Positions 31,001-42,725 of a stretch of DNA of 56,802 nucleotides are shown one piece after another. The DNA lies in assembly GCA_030826265.1 (NCBI GenBank), contig JAPJOH010000016.1, forward strand, positions 1 through 56,802, given 5' to 3'. Origin of the DNA: Collinsella aerofaciens (GTDB lineage: Bacteria > Actinomycetota > Coriobacteriia > Coriobacteriales > Coriobacteriaceae). Position numbers and translations under genes: made by a program. The notes under the pieces are model-generated. The model was given only the letters and a program-made list of their open reading frames with translations. It did no database searches and had not been told where the DNA came from. The stretch's first letter is position 1, and each line of letters opens with the position of its first letter.

Positions 31001-32440
31001 GGGGTTGACGTTTAGGAAAAACGGCACCGGTCCTAGGGTAAACTGCTCGGTCCAATTGAGGTCGGTTCTTACCTGGAAGAGAGCCATAATATTGCCGTAT
31101 GCGGGATCGTTGTTGTTGCCCCAGGTTTTGCCCACCCAATCGTAGGCGAGCGAGCCATACAGCTGTGTGGCGATATCCATCGTGAACAGCGGCGTGCAAT
31201 GGTGGCGAAGGAGCTTGGTATTTCTTGGATCGGTTCCCGAACCGGCACTCATACTCTTGTACTGATTCCACTTCCCCTCCATCTCGTCGAGGTAGCGGTT
31301 TGCCTGCTTGGCGCCCGACTCGCGCGGCGATTTCTTCCAGTATTCCGGATCAGGGTTGCCCGAATCGTTCATGTAGCCGACCGGTTTGTATCCTCCGCCA
31401 AACAGCACGTACCCGGCAAAAGAGAAATCGAACAAAATGGGGAACGAGGGCATCCAGCACGTGAACTTATTGCCGCCGATGCCGGGAAACGCCGCTGGGA
31501 AATCAAACGGAGTGACCTCTTGGTCCATGGTAGTGGGGACGATAGTGGTCGAGCCCGATTCCGCCTTTGCGGCCGGCGCGGTGACAACGGCCATGGGGGA
31601 TGAGAGCGTGTAGGTTTTGCCCTGGTAGTCGAGCACAAAGCGCAGCTTGCACCCTTCTTCCAGAAGGCCCGATGTCGTATCGAGGAACTTGTCTTCGAGT
31701 GTGAACGTTGCCAGATTGTCCGAACCCGATGCACTGGCCTTGACTTGGCCAATCTGCGTGACGGTTTCGGATGAGCTGCCCGCAGCGGGCATCACTTTAT
31801 TGATATGTAACGTTGCCTGCCCGCCCTGCGGCAGATGGGCCTGCACGGTAAAAGCGTGCGTGTTGGGCTGGTCGTTTGCTGCTTCGTCCGCTGGCATTGC
31901 CATGAACGTAGCATTGGCGTACTGGATGTCCCATTCGTCGAACGTGAGCTGTCGAAAGTACGGCTCGCCGTCGGAAAGCGGACGCGTGGGCGCGGTTATG
32001 GCGGTGCCGCCCTGAATACGCGCAAGGGGAATCTCGACATCACGGTAGCCCGCCATGCTAATGGAGATGCCGCCGTTAAAGTCGTACGCGTCGAGAAGCG
32101 TTGCCTCGTCCACGTAGCCTTCCGAAAGAGGGGCGACCTCAAAGATAGCCGTACCCTCGTCGTCGGTAGTGGCGGAAAGCTGTTTGCCCGCGGCATAACG
32201 CGACGCGAGCGTGACCTGGGCTCCCTTGATGGGCGTATTCTTGTTGGCGACGTCGACCACGACCACACCGAACATGGTGCGCGAGAGAACGAGCACCCTG
32301 AAGGGGTCTTTTTCGTCGGCATGGGCTTCGGTGGGCGCGAACGGCAATATGAAGGCGTTTGCGCTTCCCGGCACGCGAGGCAACATAATGCTCGCTAGCG
32401 AGGACGCTCCGGCAACAAGTAACGAACGGCGATCAAGCAT
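28073..32440 (-). CDS. Very large wall-anchored surface protein with LAGTG sorting signal
   Basis: 1455 residues. The N terminus has LDRRSLLVAGASSLASIMLP, an Arg-pair export signal. An early domain (VVDVANKNTPIKGAQVTLAS, then TTDDEGTAIFEVAP) resembles a carboxypeptidase-regulatory or Cna-B-like Ig fold. The middle 1000 residues, with aromatic and Gly-rich segments, match nothing I recognise. Near the end a Gly/Ser-rich spacer precedes GALAGTGDLNAPL, a hydrophobic run, and TRR: an LAxTG signal of the kind used by class E sortases in high-G+C Gram-positives. It should be covalently attached to the wall and face the host. ATG 32440 with GGGAG seven bases before is preferred to ATG 32464. A LuxR-type regulator lies directly upstream on the same strand. 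Confidence 0.8.
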   Translation of the reverse strand: MLDRRSLLVAGASSLASIMLPRVPGSANAFILPFAPTEAHADEKDPFRVLVLSRTMFGVVVVDVANKNTPIKGAQVTLASRYAAGKQLSATTDDEGTAIFEVAPLSEGYVDEATLLDAYDFNGGISISMAGYRDVEIPLARIQGGTAITAPTRPLSDGEPYFRQLTFDEWDIQYANATFMAMPADEAANDQPNTHAFTVQAHLPQGGQATLHINKVMPAAGSSSETVTQIGQVKASASGSDNLATFTLEDKFLDTTSGLLEEGCKLRFVLDYQGKTYTLSSPMAVVTAPAAKAESGSTTIVPTTMDQEVTPFDFPAAFPGIGGNKFTCWMPSFPILFDFSFAGYVLFGGGYKPVGYMNDSGNPDPEYWKKSPRESGAKQANRYLDEMEGKWNQYKSMSAGSGTDPRNTKLLRHHCTPLFTMDIATQLYGSLAYDWVGKTWGNNNDPAYGNIMALFQVRTDLNWTEQFTLGPVPFFLNVNPWVLAKLALAVGAHTHGSGAAFFKNISLDYSNTSGSFTIQIGLAVTFGAGVAGVASSAVRGAASLTLFIGYEKADGHQLPRLRVGADVDVDVILQFVMFKWTTKAWSGSWPTLLDSWNMSVNNGNQYVLQRSELALGGDTPYTLDACFGTPGNIEAGGVPQFIASATIVTNAELLARAEVKATAVNAAPVVRDWDQAVTRIELEADAESDDMGQIEHFVHALIENDENAAPMYEYTYIGQATNTVADPNANSAGVSEDERGGIKPSSDNVLFSGVLSEAHMKLTMIAGVECLFRIASVRYGKNGRSRLVVHTKTNGTWSAPTPVDFPLGFGEGDVERDGIYDYDFDVVEYTDGRGNQDAYVLLVSGERPDGDNTLFDTASTAGILSVVRLRISNDGVRVISHTSWRSISRGRLQEDGYHCLQCPRITVGKTLVDGRLSGAYLHRHGATAEKTLGSEAEVALECFTLWSDDLGDSLTFRQVLRFPQAPSSIELGAPENINGKMVVPVAYETVSGCGCASYAVIGQSIAGWGVMSPDATVPHAVPWPQHTGFLATVNEQLQHITWARGASAFATQPVGAAGCGPTSFSVSNNGRCVLYVENTDGKVGQTYDEEGNPVAVMGKHFRIFASTLAGDLFTEPFVMCELDHPVDQITTFLTSGGMLSALATHIVSAEKSEAELHGIEVPLVACATPTGAVATSGAVVPGAAGESFMVTVRNDGNTLLTAGTIDLYREGSSQPFSSASIGFGVNARMASIYDPELAEDASANDMVHVKYALETLGARFATHPLVADNGNAVLAPGCTAQFRMGFAIPESWSDEVGKRVTLYAKARDLVAIDPVTLEEIRPGANSALGAVLHELHVPDAACERSEVQVGVCDGADTTGLHDAPMTADGGGGSSGGGTDEGGGSSGSSSGSGKDHGNNKRSGKAGALAGTGDLNAPLTAAAAALAAAGAGLVAYSTRRTALENDTADEINSDKPH

Positions 32441-32595
32441 CTTTGGCTCCCATCCCGCAAACATCGGAGGAAATAATCCAATTTTGCGAGAAGGTGCCCC
32501 GTGGCGGTAGTGCCGTTCAAGGGTCAAAATGTCCAAATTGATCGAGCGAAGCGCCGGGTTCCGGAACGCGTTCGATGCGCTTGGTAGTCCGGTCG

Positions 32596-33600
32596 CTAAC
32601 GTAACATATGCGTGACCAGCTCGGCGCGTGTGCCGATGCCAAGCTTTGCGTATACGCCGGATAGGCGGTTTTTGACGGTGCCCGGCGATACTCCCATATG
32701 GCGTGCGATTTCGGCGTTGGTCCACCCACGACAGGCGAGCATGGCCATGGTGAATTCCGTGGTCGTTAGATCGTCGGCCACGTCCTCGCCCGAATCGGGG
32801 TTGTGGATGCGCCGCCAGCCGTAGCTGAAGCGGTACGTGATCTCGATGATGCGCGCGAAGTCGTCAGGGTATTGCGTTTTTAGGCACGCCTCGATGAGCC
32901 CCTGTAAAAGACCGTGGTGCTCGCCAATGAGCTCGATAAGGCCGTCGGGACGCGCAATGTCCCAAGTGGCTCCAAAATGCGCTTTTGCGGCGTCGATGTC
33001 CTTGAGGCTCATGCATGCCATGGAAGCTGCCAGGTGCAGGAACAGTTCCGAGATCGGATAGCTTCCCTGTTTCATGATCAGGGCGTTTTCCGCCATGCCC
33101 AGACTGCGGCCATATTCGCCGCGCAGGTACAGGGCATGCGCCATCACGTAGCTGGCGAACAGGCGCAGGCCTTCGGGCAGATGCGCCGCAAGCGGATAAA
33201 ACTCTTCGGCGGAATACGGGGAAGGCAAGTGCAGCAGGACGCTCGCGGCCGAGGCGAACAGGATATGTGTGGCGTGGACGGCGGGCGACTCCTCGTCAGT
33301 TGGCGTATCGAGGATGCCCGCAAGGCAACGGCGGGCGTCGGCGATACGGTTGAGCGACAGGCTGGCATATCCGCAGATAAAGCATGCGGAATAGCGCAGT
33401 GCGGGATCGGTGGCGTCAAGATAGGGGCGTGCTGTCCCGGCGGCGAGCGTGGCCTGTCCGCGAAAGTACAGCGCTTCTGCCGTGGCGATGGCGCGCGAAT
33501 CGGGGTCGGAAATGCCTGCAACCGCAACGTCAATCTGCCCCGGCACAAAGGCGGTGCACATCAACGGCATGGGAACGCATGGGTAGCCATCGCAGTCCAT
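32596..33600 (-). CDS. LuxR-family transcriptional regulator
   Basis: 334 residues. The C-terminal 60 residues are a LuxR/GerE helix-turn-helix: TEFTMAMLACRGWTNAEIAR, then HMGVSPGTVKNRLSGVYAKL. The rest is alpha-helical and repetitive (ALYLRGEYGRSLGMAENALI), like a tetratricopeptide-type sensor arm. No receiver domain. The ATG at 33600 follows GGGAGATGGAAG; a longer frame reaches 33783 without a binding site. It ends 155 bases before the large surface protein and probably controls it. Coriobacteriia carry many such LuxR proteins next to transport or surface genes. Confidence 0.85.
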   Translation of the reverse strand: MDCDGYPCVPMPLMCTAFVPGQIDVAVAGISDPDSRAIATAEALYFRGQATLAAGTARPYLDATDPALRYSACFICGYASLSLNRIADARRCLAGILDTPTDEESPAVHATHILFASAASVLLHLPSPYSAEEFYPLAAHLPEGLRLFASYVMAHALYLRGEYGRSLGMAENALIMKQGSYPISELFLHLAASMACMSLKDIDAAKAHFGATWDIARPDGLIELIGEHHGLLQGLIEACLKTQYPDDFARIIEITYRFSYGWRRIHNPDSGEDVADDLTTTEFTMAMLACRGWTNAEIARHMGVSPGTVKNRLSGVYAKLGIGTRAELVTHMLR

Positions 33601-33668
33601 CTTCCATCTCCCAACAGCTGGCAACAATAGCAGCAATTGTACTCCTGTTGCTCGGGACCCCTTTCGTT

Positions 33669-34820
33669 TTACTGTTCGGTTAACGCTGCGGATCGTTTTG
33701 GAAGGCTTACGAGCATGGTGGTCCCGTTCTCGGAACTTGTTTCGACCTCTACTGTGCCACCGTGAAGCGCTGCAATCTCCCAAACGAGTGCTAGCCCGAG
33801 TCCTGCGCCGCCGTATGCCCTGCTGCGGGATTTGTCTAGACGAAAGAACGGTTGGAAGATGCTCTCACGGTACTGCTTGGGTATTCCCGGGCCCTCATCT
33901 TTGACTCGTAGGAGCACGTGGCTGTCGCTGTCGCTGATGGAGACGTTGACAGTCGAGTCGGTGCGGCTGTAGCGGATAGCGTTTTCGACCAGGTTGAACA
34001 CCAGCCGGTACAGTAGCGTGTCGCTCCCGATTACTAAAGCGTCTCCAGCACAATTGAGGGCTATGCCCTTATTTTCGGCAAGTGGCGTAAGGTCGGTGAG
34101 GACCTCTTCGGACAAGGGGCCAAGTTCAACATCGTCCTCGCAAGGAACGCTGCGGAGCTCACTCATCTCGAGTAATACCTTGGTCATCCGCGACATTCGC
34201 TCGGTTTGTTCTTGTAGCAGGCCGAGCAGCTCGGCTGTTTCGGGTTGCAAACCGGAGTGCTCGGAGATGAATAGTTCAATCTGTGCTTGCATAAGGGCGA
34301 GTGGGGTGCGCAGCTCGTGTGCGGCGTTGCCGGTAAACTGACGCTGTGCAGAGAACCCTTCGCCAAGACGAGCGATCATGTCGTTGAAAGAGGCGCTGCA
34401 TCGTTGTAGCTCGGTGGGCATATCTTCATTGAGTCTGATTTCGCTTAGGTTGTCAGGCTGCACGCGCTCAACCTGGGCTGCAAAAGCCCGTAGCGGTTTA
34501 AGTGCACGGCCACTCACAAAGTATGCCAGCACGCCGCCAAGGAGCGTGACTCCAGCCGTGATGTACCAGGCTGTCGTGCCAAAAGACTCCTGTGCGTCGT
34601 TTACGACGATCGTGACTCTGTCATCGGGGACCGCTTTCGTCGGGTCGAACGCCTGGGGCGAATCTTCGCCGGTTGCGTTAAAGGCTGAGATGTCACTGCC
34701 GATGGCATCCATGTAGCGCATGCCCGTATAGCCGACCAGGCAGTTCGTCAGAACGCATGCCGCACACGTGAGCAGTGCCGTCATGATCGTTATGCGCCAT
34801 TGCAGCGAAAGCCCTTTCAT
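33669..34820 (-). CDS. Two-component sensor histidine kinase
   Basis: 383 residues: a first membrane helix (about 10-30), a short extracytoplasmic loop of about 50 residues, a second helix (about 83-103), a HAMP linker, the HisKA box AAHELRTPLALMQ with phospho-accepting His, and a HATPase domain with N box (LVENAIRYS), GPGIP and GGAGLGLAL. The small loop suggests detection of an envelope or redox cue. Its start codon overlaps the stop of the response regulator by 4 bases (ATGA). The pair diverges from the CXXC/4Fe-4S/TlpA operon at 35582, probably its target. Confidence 0.92.
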   Translation of the reverse strand: MKGLSLQWRITIMTALLTCAACVLTNCLVGYTGMRYMDAIGSDISAFNATGEDSPQAFDPTKAVPDDRVTIVVNDAQESFGTTAWYITAGVTLLGGVLAYFVSGRALKPLRAFAAQVERVQPDNLSEIRLNEDMPTELQRCSASFNDMIARLGEGFSAQRQFTGNAAHELRTPLALMQAQIELFISEHSGLQPETAELLGLLQEQTERMSRMTKVLLEMSELRSVPCEDDVELGPLSEEVLTDLTPLAENKGIALNCAGDALVIGSDTLLYRLVFNLVENAIRYSRTDSTVNVSISDSDSHVLLRVKDEGPGIPKQYRESIFQPFFRLDKSRSRAYGGAGLGLALVWEIAALHGGTVEVETSSENGTTMLVSLPKRSAALTEQ

Positions 34821-35491
34821 TCTCCATCCTCCATGACGTAGCCCTCTCCAATCCGATTGCGAATCGGGTCGTATCCCAAAGCGCTGCGTAGCTTTTTGCG
34901 GAGCGACGAGATATGAACGCGGGTTGCGTTGCTAAAGCTGTTTACGCTGCTATCCCAAACGTGCTCGATAAGCTCCTCTTGGCTTACCGGTCGCCCCTGA
35001 TTAAGCATCAGGTATTCCAAGATTCCCGTTTCCTTGCGTGTAAGAGATAAGGCCTCGCTGCCCACGGAAGCGATGCGCGCCTTGGTGTCAAAGCTGAGTT
35101 TTCCGCAGGTTAATACTATGTCGCTTTGTGCGAAGCGCCTGAGGGTAAGGCTGCGGATCCTTGCCGCAAGTTCGTCCAGATGAAACGGCTTGGTGAGGTA
35201 ATCGTTGGCGCCGGCATCGAGTCCGTCGACCTTATCGGATACTTCGCCACGCGCGGACAGAATCAGCACCTTGGTCTCGCAGTCGGTTTTCCTAAGTTCC
35301 CTGAGTACGGTCATGCCGTCGATACGGGGAAGGTTGAGGTCGAGTACCACGAGGTCGAAGGCCTCGACGTCCAGTAGGTCGAGCGCCTCCTGCCCGTCGT
35401 GGCAACAGTCGACGCTGTACGCCAAGTTTCGCAAGCTGCGTGCGATTGCATCGCACAGTGCTCGCTCGTCTTCGACGATCAAAATACGCAT
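34817..35491 (-). CDS. OmpR-family response regulator
   Basis: 224 residues: receiver domain with DE at residues 8-9, phospho-acceptor Asp in VVLDLNLPRIDG near residue 51, Thr/Ser (LSARG) and Lys (TKPF) switch residues, then an OmpR-type winged helix ending SNATRVHISSLRKKL and IGEGYVMEDGE. The ATG at 35491 follows AAGGAGACTGTT. It leads the operon with the histidine kinase. Confidence 0.93.
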   Translation of the reverse strand: MRILIVEDERALCDAIARSLRNLAYSVDCCHDGQEALDLLDVEAFDLVVLDLNLPRIDGMTVLRELRKTDCETKVLILSARGEVSDKVDGLDAGANDYLTKPFHLDELAARIRSLTLRRFAQSDIVLTCGKLSFDTKARIASVGSEALSLTRKETGILEYLMLNQGRPVSQEELIEHVWDSSVNSFSNATRVHISSLRKKLRSALGYDPIRNRIGEGYVMEDGE

Positions 35492-35581
35492 AACAGTCTC
35501 CTTGCACATTTCAAATCGCGCTTAACACGGATTTTATAGTCGATATGGTCCAATGGTCGCGTAACGAAAGGAGTGGTTGGG

Positions 35582-35728
35582 TTGTTCAAAGCGGTAAAAC
35601 CCATGGTACAGGTCGCTTTGTTGATCGTCGGAATTGCCATGGTGTGCTTTGGTGTTATGCGTGGCGAGGCGGATGCCGTGCTGGCCAAAGCGATTAGGCT
35701 GTGCTTGGAGTGTATCGGAATTGGATAA
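35582..35728 (+). CDS. CD1871A-family CXXC mini-protein
   Basis: 48 residues read from TTG 35582: a basic N terminus, one membrane helix (VALLIVGIAMVCFGVMRGEA) and the conserved end LAKAIRLCLECIGIG. This CLECIGIG tail is the signature of the CD1871A family, found beside 4Fe-4S membrane proteins and TlpA-like thioredoxins in anaerobes. The two Cys may give a dithiol or a cluster ligand at the membrane surface. AAAGGAG lies 8 bases before TTG. Its stop overlaps the next gene's start region. Without the context it would pass as non-coding. Confidence 0.85.
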   Translation: MFKAVKPMVQVALLIVGIAMVCFGVMRGEADAVLAKAIRLCLECIGIG

Positions 35729-36623
35729 AAGAGAAAACACTGCGTCGCATGTTTTGGCCCGATTTCGCGGATTCATTCAGGCGGCGGCGACGCTGGTCAC
35801 CAATATTCACCTGCCAAACTTTGCCAAAGGCGGCATCTATCAGGGCACGGGAAAAACAGTCTGCGTACCTGGACTTAATTGCTATTCGTGTCCCGCGGCA
35901 TCGGGTGCGTGCCCCATCGGGTCGTTCCAGTCGGTGGTAGGTTCATCCAAGTTCAACTTTTCTTACTATGTCACTGGTACGCTCATTTTGGTCGGCGTGC
36001 TGCTGGGACGCTTTGTATGCGGCTTTCTGTGCCCGTTTGGCTGGCTGCAGGAGCTGCTTCATAAGATTCCCGGCAAAAAGCTTTCCACGAAAAAGCTTAA
36101 GCCGCTCACGTACATCAAATACGTCGTGCTGCTGTTTGCCGTGGTGCTGCTGCCCGTCTTGGTGGTCAACGATGTGGGGATGGGGGACCCGTTCTTTTGC
36201 AAGTACATCTGTCCACAGGGTGTGCTCGAGGGCGCCATTCCGCTGGCCATTGCCAATGCCGGCATTCGATCTGCGTTGGGACAGCTCTTTACTTGGAAAC
36301 TTGCCGTTCTCATTGCCGTGGTAGTGCTGAGCGTTTTGTTCTACCGCCCCTTCTGCAAATGGATTTGCCCGCTCGGCGCATTCTATGCGCTCATGAATAG
36401 GGTGTCCCTACTGGGGATTCGGGTTGACGCATGCAAATGTGTCTCGTGCGGCAAGTGCTCAAAGGTTTGTCAGATGGACGTTGATGTGGTCCGCGCGCCC
36501 AATCATGCCGAATGTATCCGGTGCGGAAAGTGCATCGGGGCCTGTCCTGTCGATGCCATCAGCTATCGCTATGGCCTGGATGTGTCGGCGGAAAAGCTTC
36601 CCTTGACCGCCGATAAAAAGTAA
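35721..36623 (+). CDS. 4Fe-4S polyferredoxin membrane protein (NapH/YccM type)
   Basis: 300 residues from TTG 35721, overlapping the mini-protein stop by 8 bases with TTGGAG ten bases before it. Several membrane helices alternate with Cys motifs: CYSCPAASGACPIG near 58-71, CGFLCPFGW near 98-106, a CKYICPQG and a CKWICPLG, and a C-terminal pair of 4Fe-4S motifs, CKCVSCGKCSKVCQ and CIRCGKCIGACP. It carries electrons across or along the membrane, probably to the exported thioredoxin-like protein encoded next. A longer ATG frame to 35634 overlaps the mini-protein in another frame and is rejected. Confidence 0.88.
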   Translation: MDKRENTASHVLARFRGFIQAAATLVTNIHLPNFAKGGIYQGTGKTVCVPGLNCYSCPAASGACPIGSFQSVVGSSKFNFSYYVTGTLILVGVLLGRFVCGFLCPFGWLQELLHKIPGKKLSTKKLKPLTYIKYVVLLFAVVLLPVLVVNDVGMGDPFFCKYICPQGVLEGAIPLAIANAGIRSALGQLFTWKLAVLIAVVVLSVLFYRPFCKWICPLGAFYALMNRVSLLGIRVDACKCVSCGKCSKVCQMDVDVVRAPNHAECIRCGKCIGACPVDAISYRYGLDVSAEKLPLTADKK

Positions 36624-36652
36624 ACAAGCTTCGACAAAACGGAGGAATGACT

Positions 36653-37624
36653 ATGGAGCTTTCTAAGATTGCGGCCCTGTTTATGGTGCCGGTACTGGCC
36701 TTGTGTCTTGTGGCGTGCTCGGCACCTGGTGGCAATGCGAGCGAATCTGCGGGCTCCGATCCTAAGATCGCAGAACTCACTGCGCAGAAGCCGACCAATG
36801 CCGACGAGGCCGCCGAGTTGTATGCAAAACTCATGCAGAAGGAGAACGATATCTTTTCGAGTGATAACGCGCTGTGGGAAAAGGTATTCAATGCGGCAAA
36901 TAAAGACTCGGCAATGATTGAGGACGGCAGCAATTACGGCGATTTCCTGCTCAAGACCATCGACGGCGCCAAGGATGAGTTTACGGCGGATGAGCTTAAG
37001 ACGCTCAAGGCCGGTGCGCAGCAGATCAAGGAGATCGAGGACAAGCTCGAGAGCTTGGAGAAGGAGTTCCCCGGCTGTGGAAGCACGCCGAGCGCAGGCG
37101 AGAGCGTCGACGCTTCGACCGCTGGCATGACGGCTGGTGCCAATGCTTCGAGCGAGGCGACGAAGTTCCCCAGCTTTACGGGCAAAGACCTGGATGGCAA
37201 CGATGTGAGCAGCGACGAGCTGTTCTCTAAGAACAAGGTCACCGTCATGAACTTCTGGTTCACTACTTGCAAGCCGTGCGTGGGCGAGCTGGGCGATCTT
37301 GAGAAACTGAATCAGGAGCTTGCCGAGAAGGGCGGCCAGGTCGTGGGCGTCAATTCCTTTACGCTCGATGGCAACAAGGGCGAGATTGCAGATGCCAAGG
37401 ACGTGCTGAGCAAGAAAGGCGTAACATATAAGAACATCTGGTTCAAGTCGGACAGCGAGGCCGGTAAGTTTACGTCAAATTTGTTCTCGTTCCCGACAAC
37501 GTATGTCATCGATCAGAATGGCAACATCGTAGGGGATCCAATCGTGGGAGCCATCAGCTCCGCCGAGCAGCGCGCAGCACTCGACAAGCTTATCGACCAG
37601 GCGATTGCGAATAGCGAGCAGTAA
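36653..37624 (+). CDS. TlpA-like thioredoxin lipoprotein
   Basis: 323 residues. The signal MELSKIAALFMVPVLALCLV ends in the lipobox LVAC, so the protein is lipid-anchored on the outer face. Residues 30-165 form a helical, charged region without known fold; residues 170-320 are a TlpA/ResA-type thioredoxin domain with active site CKPC in NFWFTTCKPCVGEL and the cis-Pro loop FPTTYVID. It should reduce disulfides or receive electrons from the 4Fe-4S membrane protein. ATG 36653 with GGAGG seven bases before is preferred to ATG 36647, which lies too close. Confidence 0.9.
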   Translation: MELSKIAALFMVPVLALCLVACSAPGGNASESAGSDPKIAELTAQKPTNADEAAELYAKLMQKENDIFSSDNALWEKVFNAANKDSAMIEDGSNYGDFLLKTIDGAKDEFTADELKTLKAGAQQIKEIEDKLESLEKEFPGCGSTPSAGESVDASTAGMTAGANASSEATKFPSFTGKDLDGNDVSSDELFSKNKVTVMNFWFTTCKPCVGELGDLEKLNQELAEKGGQVVGVNSFTLDGNKGEIADAKDVLSKKGVTYKNIWFKSDSEAGKFTSNLFSFPTTYVIDQNGNIVGDPIVGAISSAEQRAALDKLIDQAIANSEQ

Positions 37625-37702
37625 AAAACGTGTAAGCATAGCGAGAATCGTGCGCCGCTGTGCGAAGTAGTTCGCTACCTTTCAAAATAAGCTCCACCAT
37701 AT

Positions 37703-37730
37703 AGAGGTCCCGCTCGGGACCTCTTCTTTT
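37703..37730 (+). terminator. Rho-independent terminator
   Basis: AGAGGTCCC and GGGACCTCT form a tight stem with a GCTC loop, followed by TCTTTT. It ends the redox operon; the remaining gap to 37878 shows no further gene. Confidence 0.85.
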
Positions 37731-37877
37731 GGGCGTCATCCCGTTCGTTTTTTGGCGCGGTTCCCTACATTCCTCACTGGCTCCGGCAAAAAATGGGTAT
37801 AGAGTAGGACAAACGCGTCGAATACGAACGGCGGGGGAGAGCGGGCAAGTGCGCCCGCGTGGGAGAGGTTGCCGTCC

Positions 37878-41131
<3,254 letters not shown>

Positions 41132-41166
41132 TGTGACAAAGGGACAGTCCCTTTGTCACATTGAGA
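41132..41166. repeat. TGTGACAAAG palindromic repeat, copy 1
   Basis: TGTGACAAAGGGAC and GTCCCTTTGTCACA are perfect inverted arms directly after the transporter stop codon, followed by TTGAG. The same sequence recurs at 47319 and 47632; copies 1 and 2 also share ATCGRGGTCTAAT about 12 bases further on. It can act as a terminator here. Confidence 0.8.
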
Positions 41167-41257
41167 CCCTTGCGAAATCGGGGTCTAATTACCGTTCGGC
41201 AGGTTAAGAACTCCCTCTCCCCGCTTAATGCTTGACGAAGAGTCTTCTGGTTTATAT

Positions 41258-41270
41258 ACCTATCGGTAGG
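41258..41270. promoter_or_regulatory. TetR-family operator, site 1
   Basis: ACCTATCGGTAGG lies 37 bases before the first MFS gene and shares the CCTA/TAGG and CGGTAGG core with the perfect palindrome at 43433. It is probably bound by the TetR protein encoded at 42726-43304. Confidence 0.6.
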
Positions 41271-41306
41271 CATATAGGATGTATTGCCGATAGAAATGGA
41301 GCAACC

Positions 41307-42587
41307 ATGACTCTCACCACACCAGCCAAAAAAGATTGTCTCCGTGAAAGCGGCGCATTTGCTTGGGTCGTCGTTATTGCGCTCGGCTTAATGTCCGCCG
41401 GAACAACTGGCACATATAGCATTATTGCCGGCTCATTCGTTGCTCCAGTATGTGAAGATCTGGGCTTTGACTACACTTCTTTTTCTTTCTATTTCACCGC
41501 GATTCTTCTTGGCCTTGCGCTTGGGCTTCCGCTTTTGAGTCGCTTCATTCCAAAAGTAATCGGCAAACCATGGCATATTTGCATTGAACTCGTCCTTATT
41601 GTCGCCGGCGCCGCAATGGCGTTCTACACCGAGGTCTGGATGTTCACCGTCTCCGCCGCAGTGATCGGCATCTGCTTTTCGTTTACAACGGGCGTCTGCA
41701 TGTCCGATGTCATTGACCAATGGTTCAGCAAATCGTCCGGTCTTGCCATCGGCCTCGCTTGGGGCGTTAATTCTCTCTGTACGCTGCTATTGAGTCCTGT
41801 CATTACGCTGGTCATCGAGCAGCAAGGCTGGCGTACGGGATACATCGTGCTTGCGGCCGTTTCTGCAGCTATGATTTTGCCTGCAAGCGCATTTATCATT
41901 CGCCTTAACCCCTCTGATCGCAACATGCTTCCGTACGGAGAGACCGCCTCCGAAACCCATGAGAGCTGCAGCGCCGATGAGCAGGAAGATGTTCTTTCGG
42001 GCATGGCACTCCGCGATGCCGCGAAAACGCCGTCTTTTATTCTCTGTGTCCTCTTGCTTTGCGTGGCGCAGCTCACCTGCTGCATGAACCAGCTGTTTCC
42101 AACCTATGCAAGCGAGGTCGGTTTCAATCCTATCGTAGGAAGCTTAATGGTCTCGGCAGCTTCACTCTCCGATATCTTCCTAAATCCCTTCGTGGGCAAA
42201 ACATGCGACAAGCTTGGCGCTATTAAAGCAACGGTCGCATGGACAGGTGTCAGCATTCTTTCATTCCTGCTTCTTATCATTGGCGGAAGCAATGAGACCG
42301 TTTCCATCATTGCAGCTGGTGTAAACGATGTCATGTTCGCCATCGTTGGAACCGCAATGCCGATGCTTCTACTCTCGCTCTTTGGATCACGCGATTTTGG
42401 AAGGATCTATTCGATCGTTTGCTCAGCGGGCTATGTCGTCGGTGCTTTTGGAATGCCGGTCATGATGAAGGTTTACGGCATGGCGGGGTCATTCCAGGGA
42501 GTATTTATCTTCTGCATTGCCTGCAACCTTATGATTGCTGCGTTTGCTATCGTTTCCGGCTTTCTCAATAAGGCTGCTGAAAAGTAA
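41307..42587 (+). CDS. MFS transporter, OFA/monocarboxylate-like, copy 1
   Basis: 426 residues with twelve predicted membrane helices and a cytoplasmic acidic loop between helices 6 and 7. LGLMSAGTTGTYSIIAGSFV opens the first helix and WFSKSSGLAIGLAWG the typical loop after helix 4. It is closely similar (more than half identical by eye) to the carrier at 45967. The ATG at 41307 follows AAATGGAGCAACC. A TetR-type operator overlaps its promoter. Judged by context, it may carry agmatine, putrescine or a related product, but the family also moves carboxylates. Confidence 0.85.
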   Translation: MTLTTPAKKDCLRESGAFAWVVVIALGLMSAGTTGTYSIIAGSFVAPVCEDLGFDYTSFSFYFTAILLGLALGLPLLSRFIPKVIGKPWHICIELVLIVAGAAMAFYTEVWMFTVSAAVIGICFSFTTGVCMSDVIDQWFSKSSGLAIGLAWGVNSLCTLLLSPVITLVIEQQGWRTGYIVLAAVSAAMILPASAFIIRLNPSDRNMLPYGETASETHESCSADEQEDVLSGMALRDAAKTPSFILCVLLLCVAQLTCCMNQLFPTYASEVGFNPIVGSLMVSAASLSDIFLNPFVGKTCDKLGAIKATVAWTGVSILSFLLLIIGGSNETVSIIAAGVNDVMFAIVGTAMPMLLLSLFGSRDFGRIYSIVCSAGYVVGAFGMPVMMKVYGMAGSFQGVFIFCIACNLMIAAFAIVSGFLNKAAEK

Positions 42588-42725
42588 TAAGCGCCGATTT
42601 GCATCGGCATAGATTGCCACGCAACAGGGGTTGACTCCAAGCCAGACTGGAGTCGACCCCTGTTTTCGTTTTAAAGGTTGCCCGCAGGCACCATGGGTGC
42701 CAACATGCGCTTCAGCTTGGCTGGT

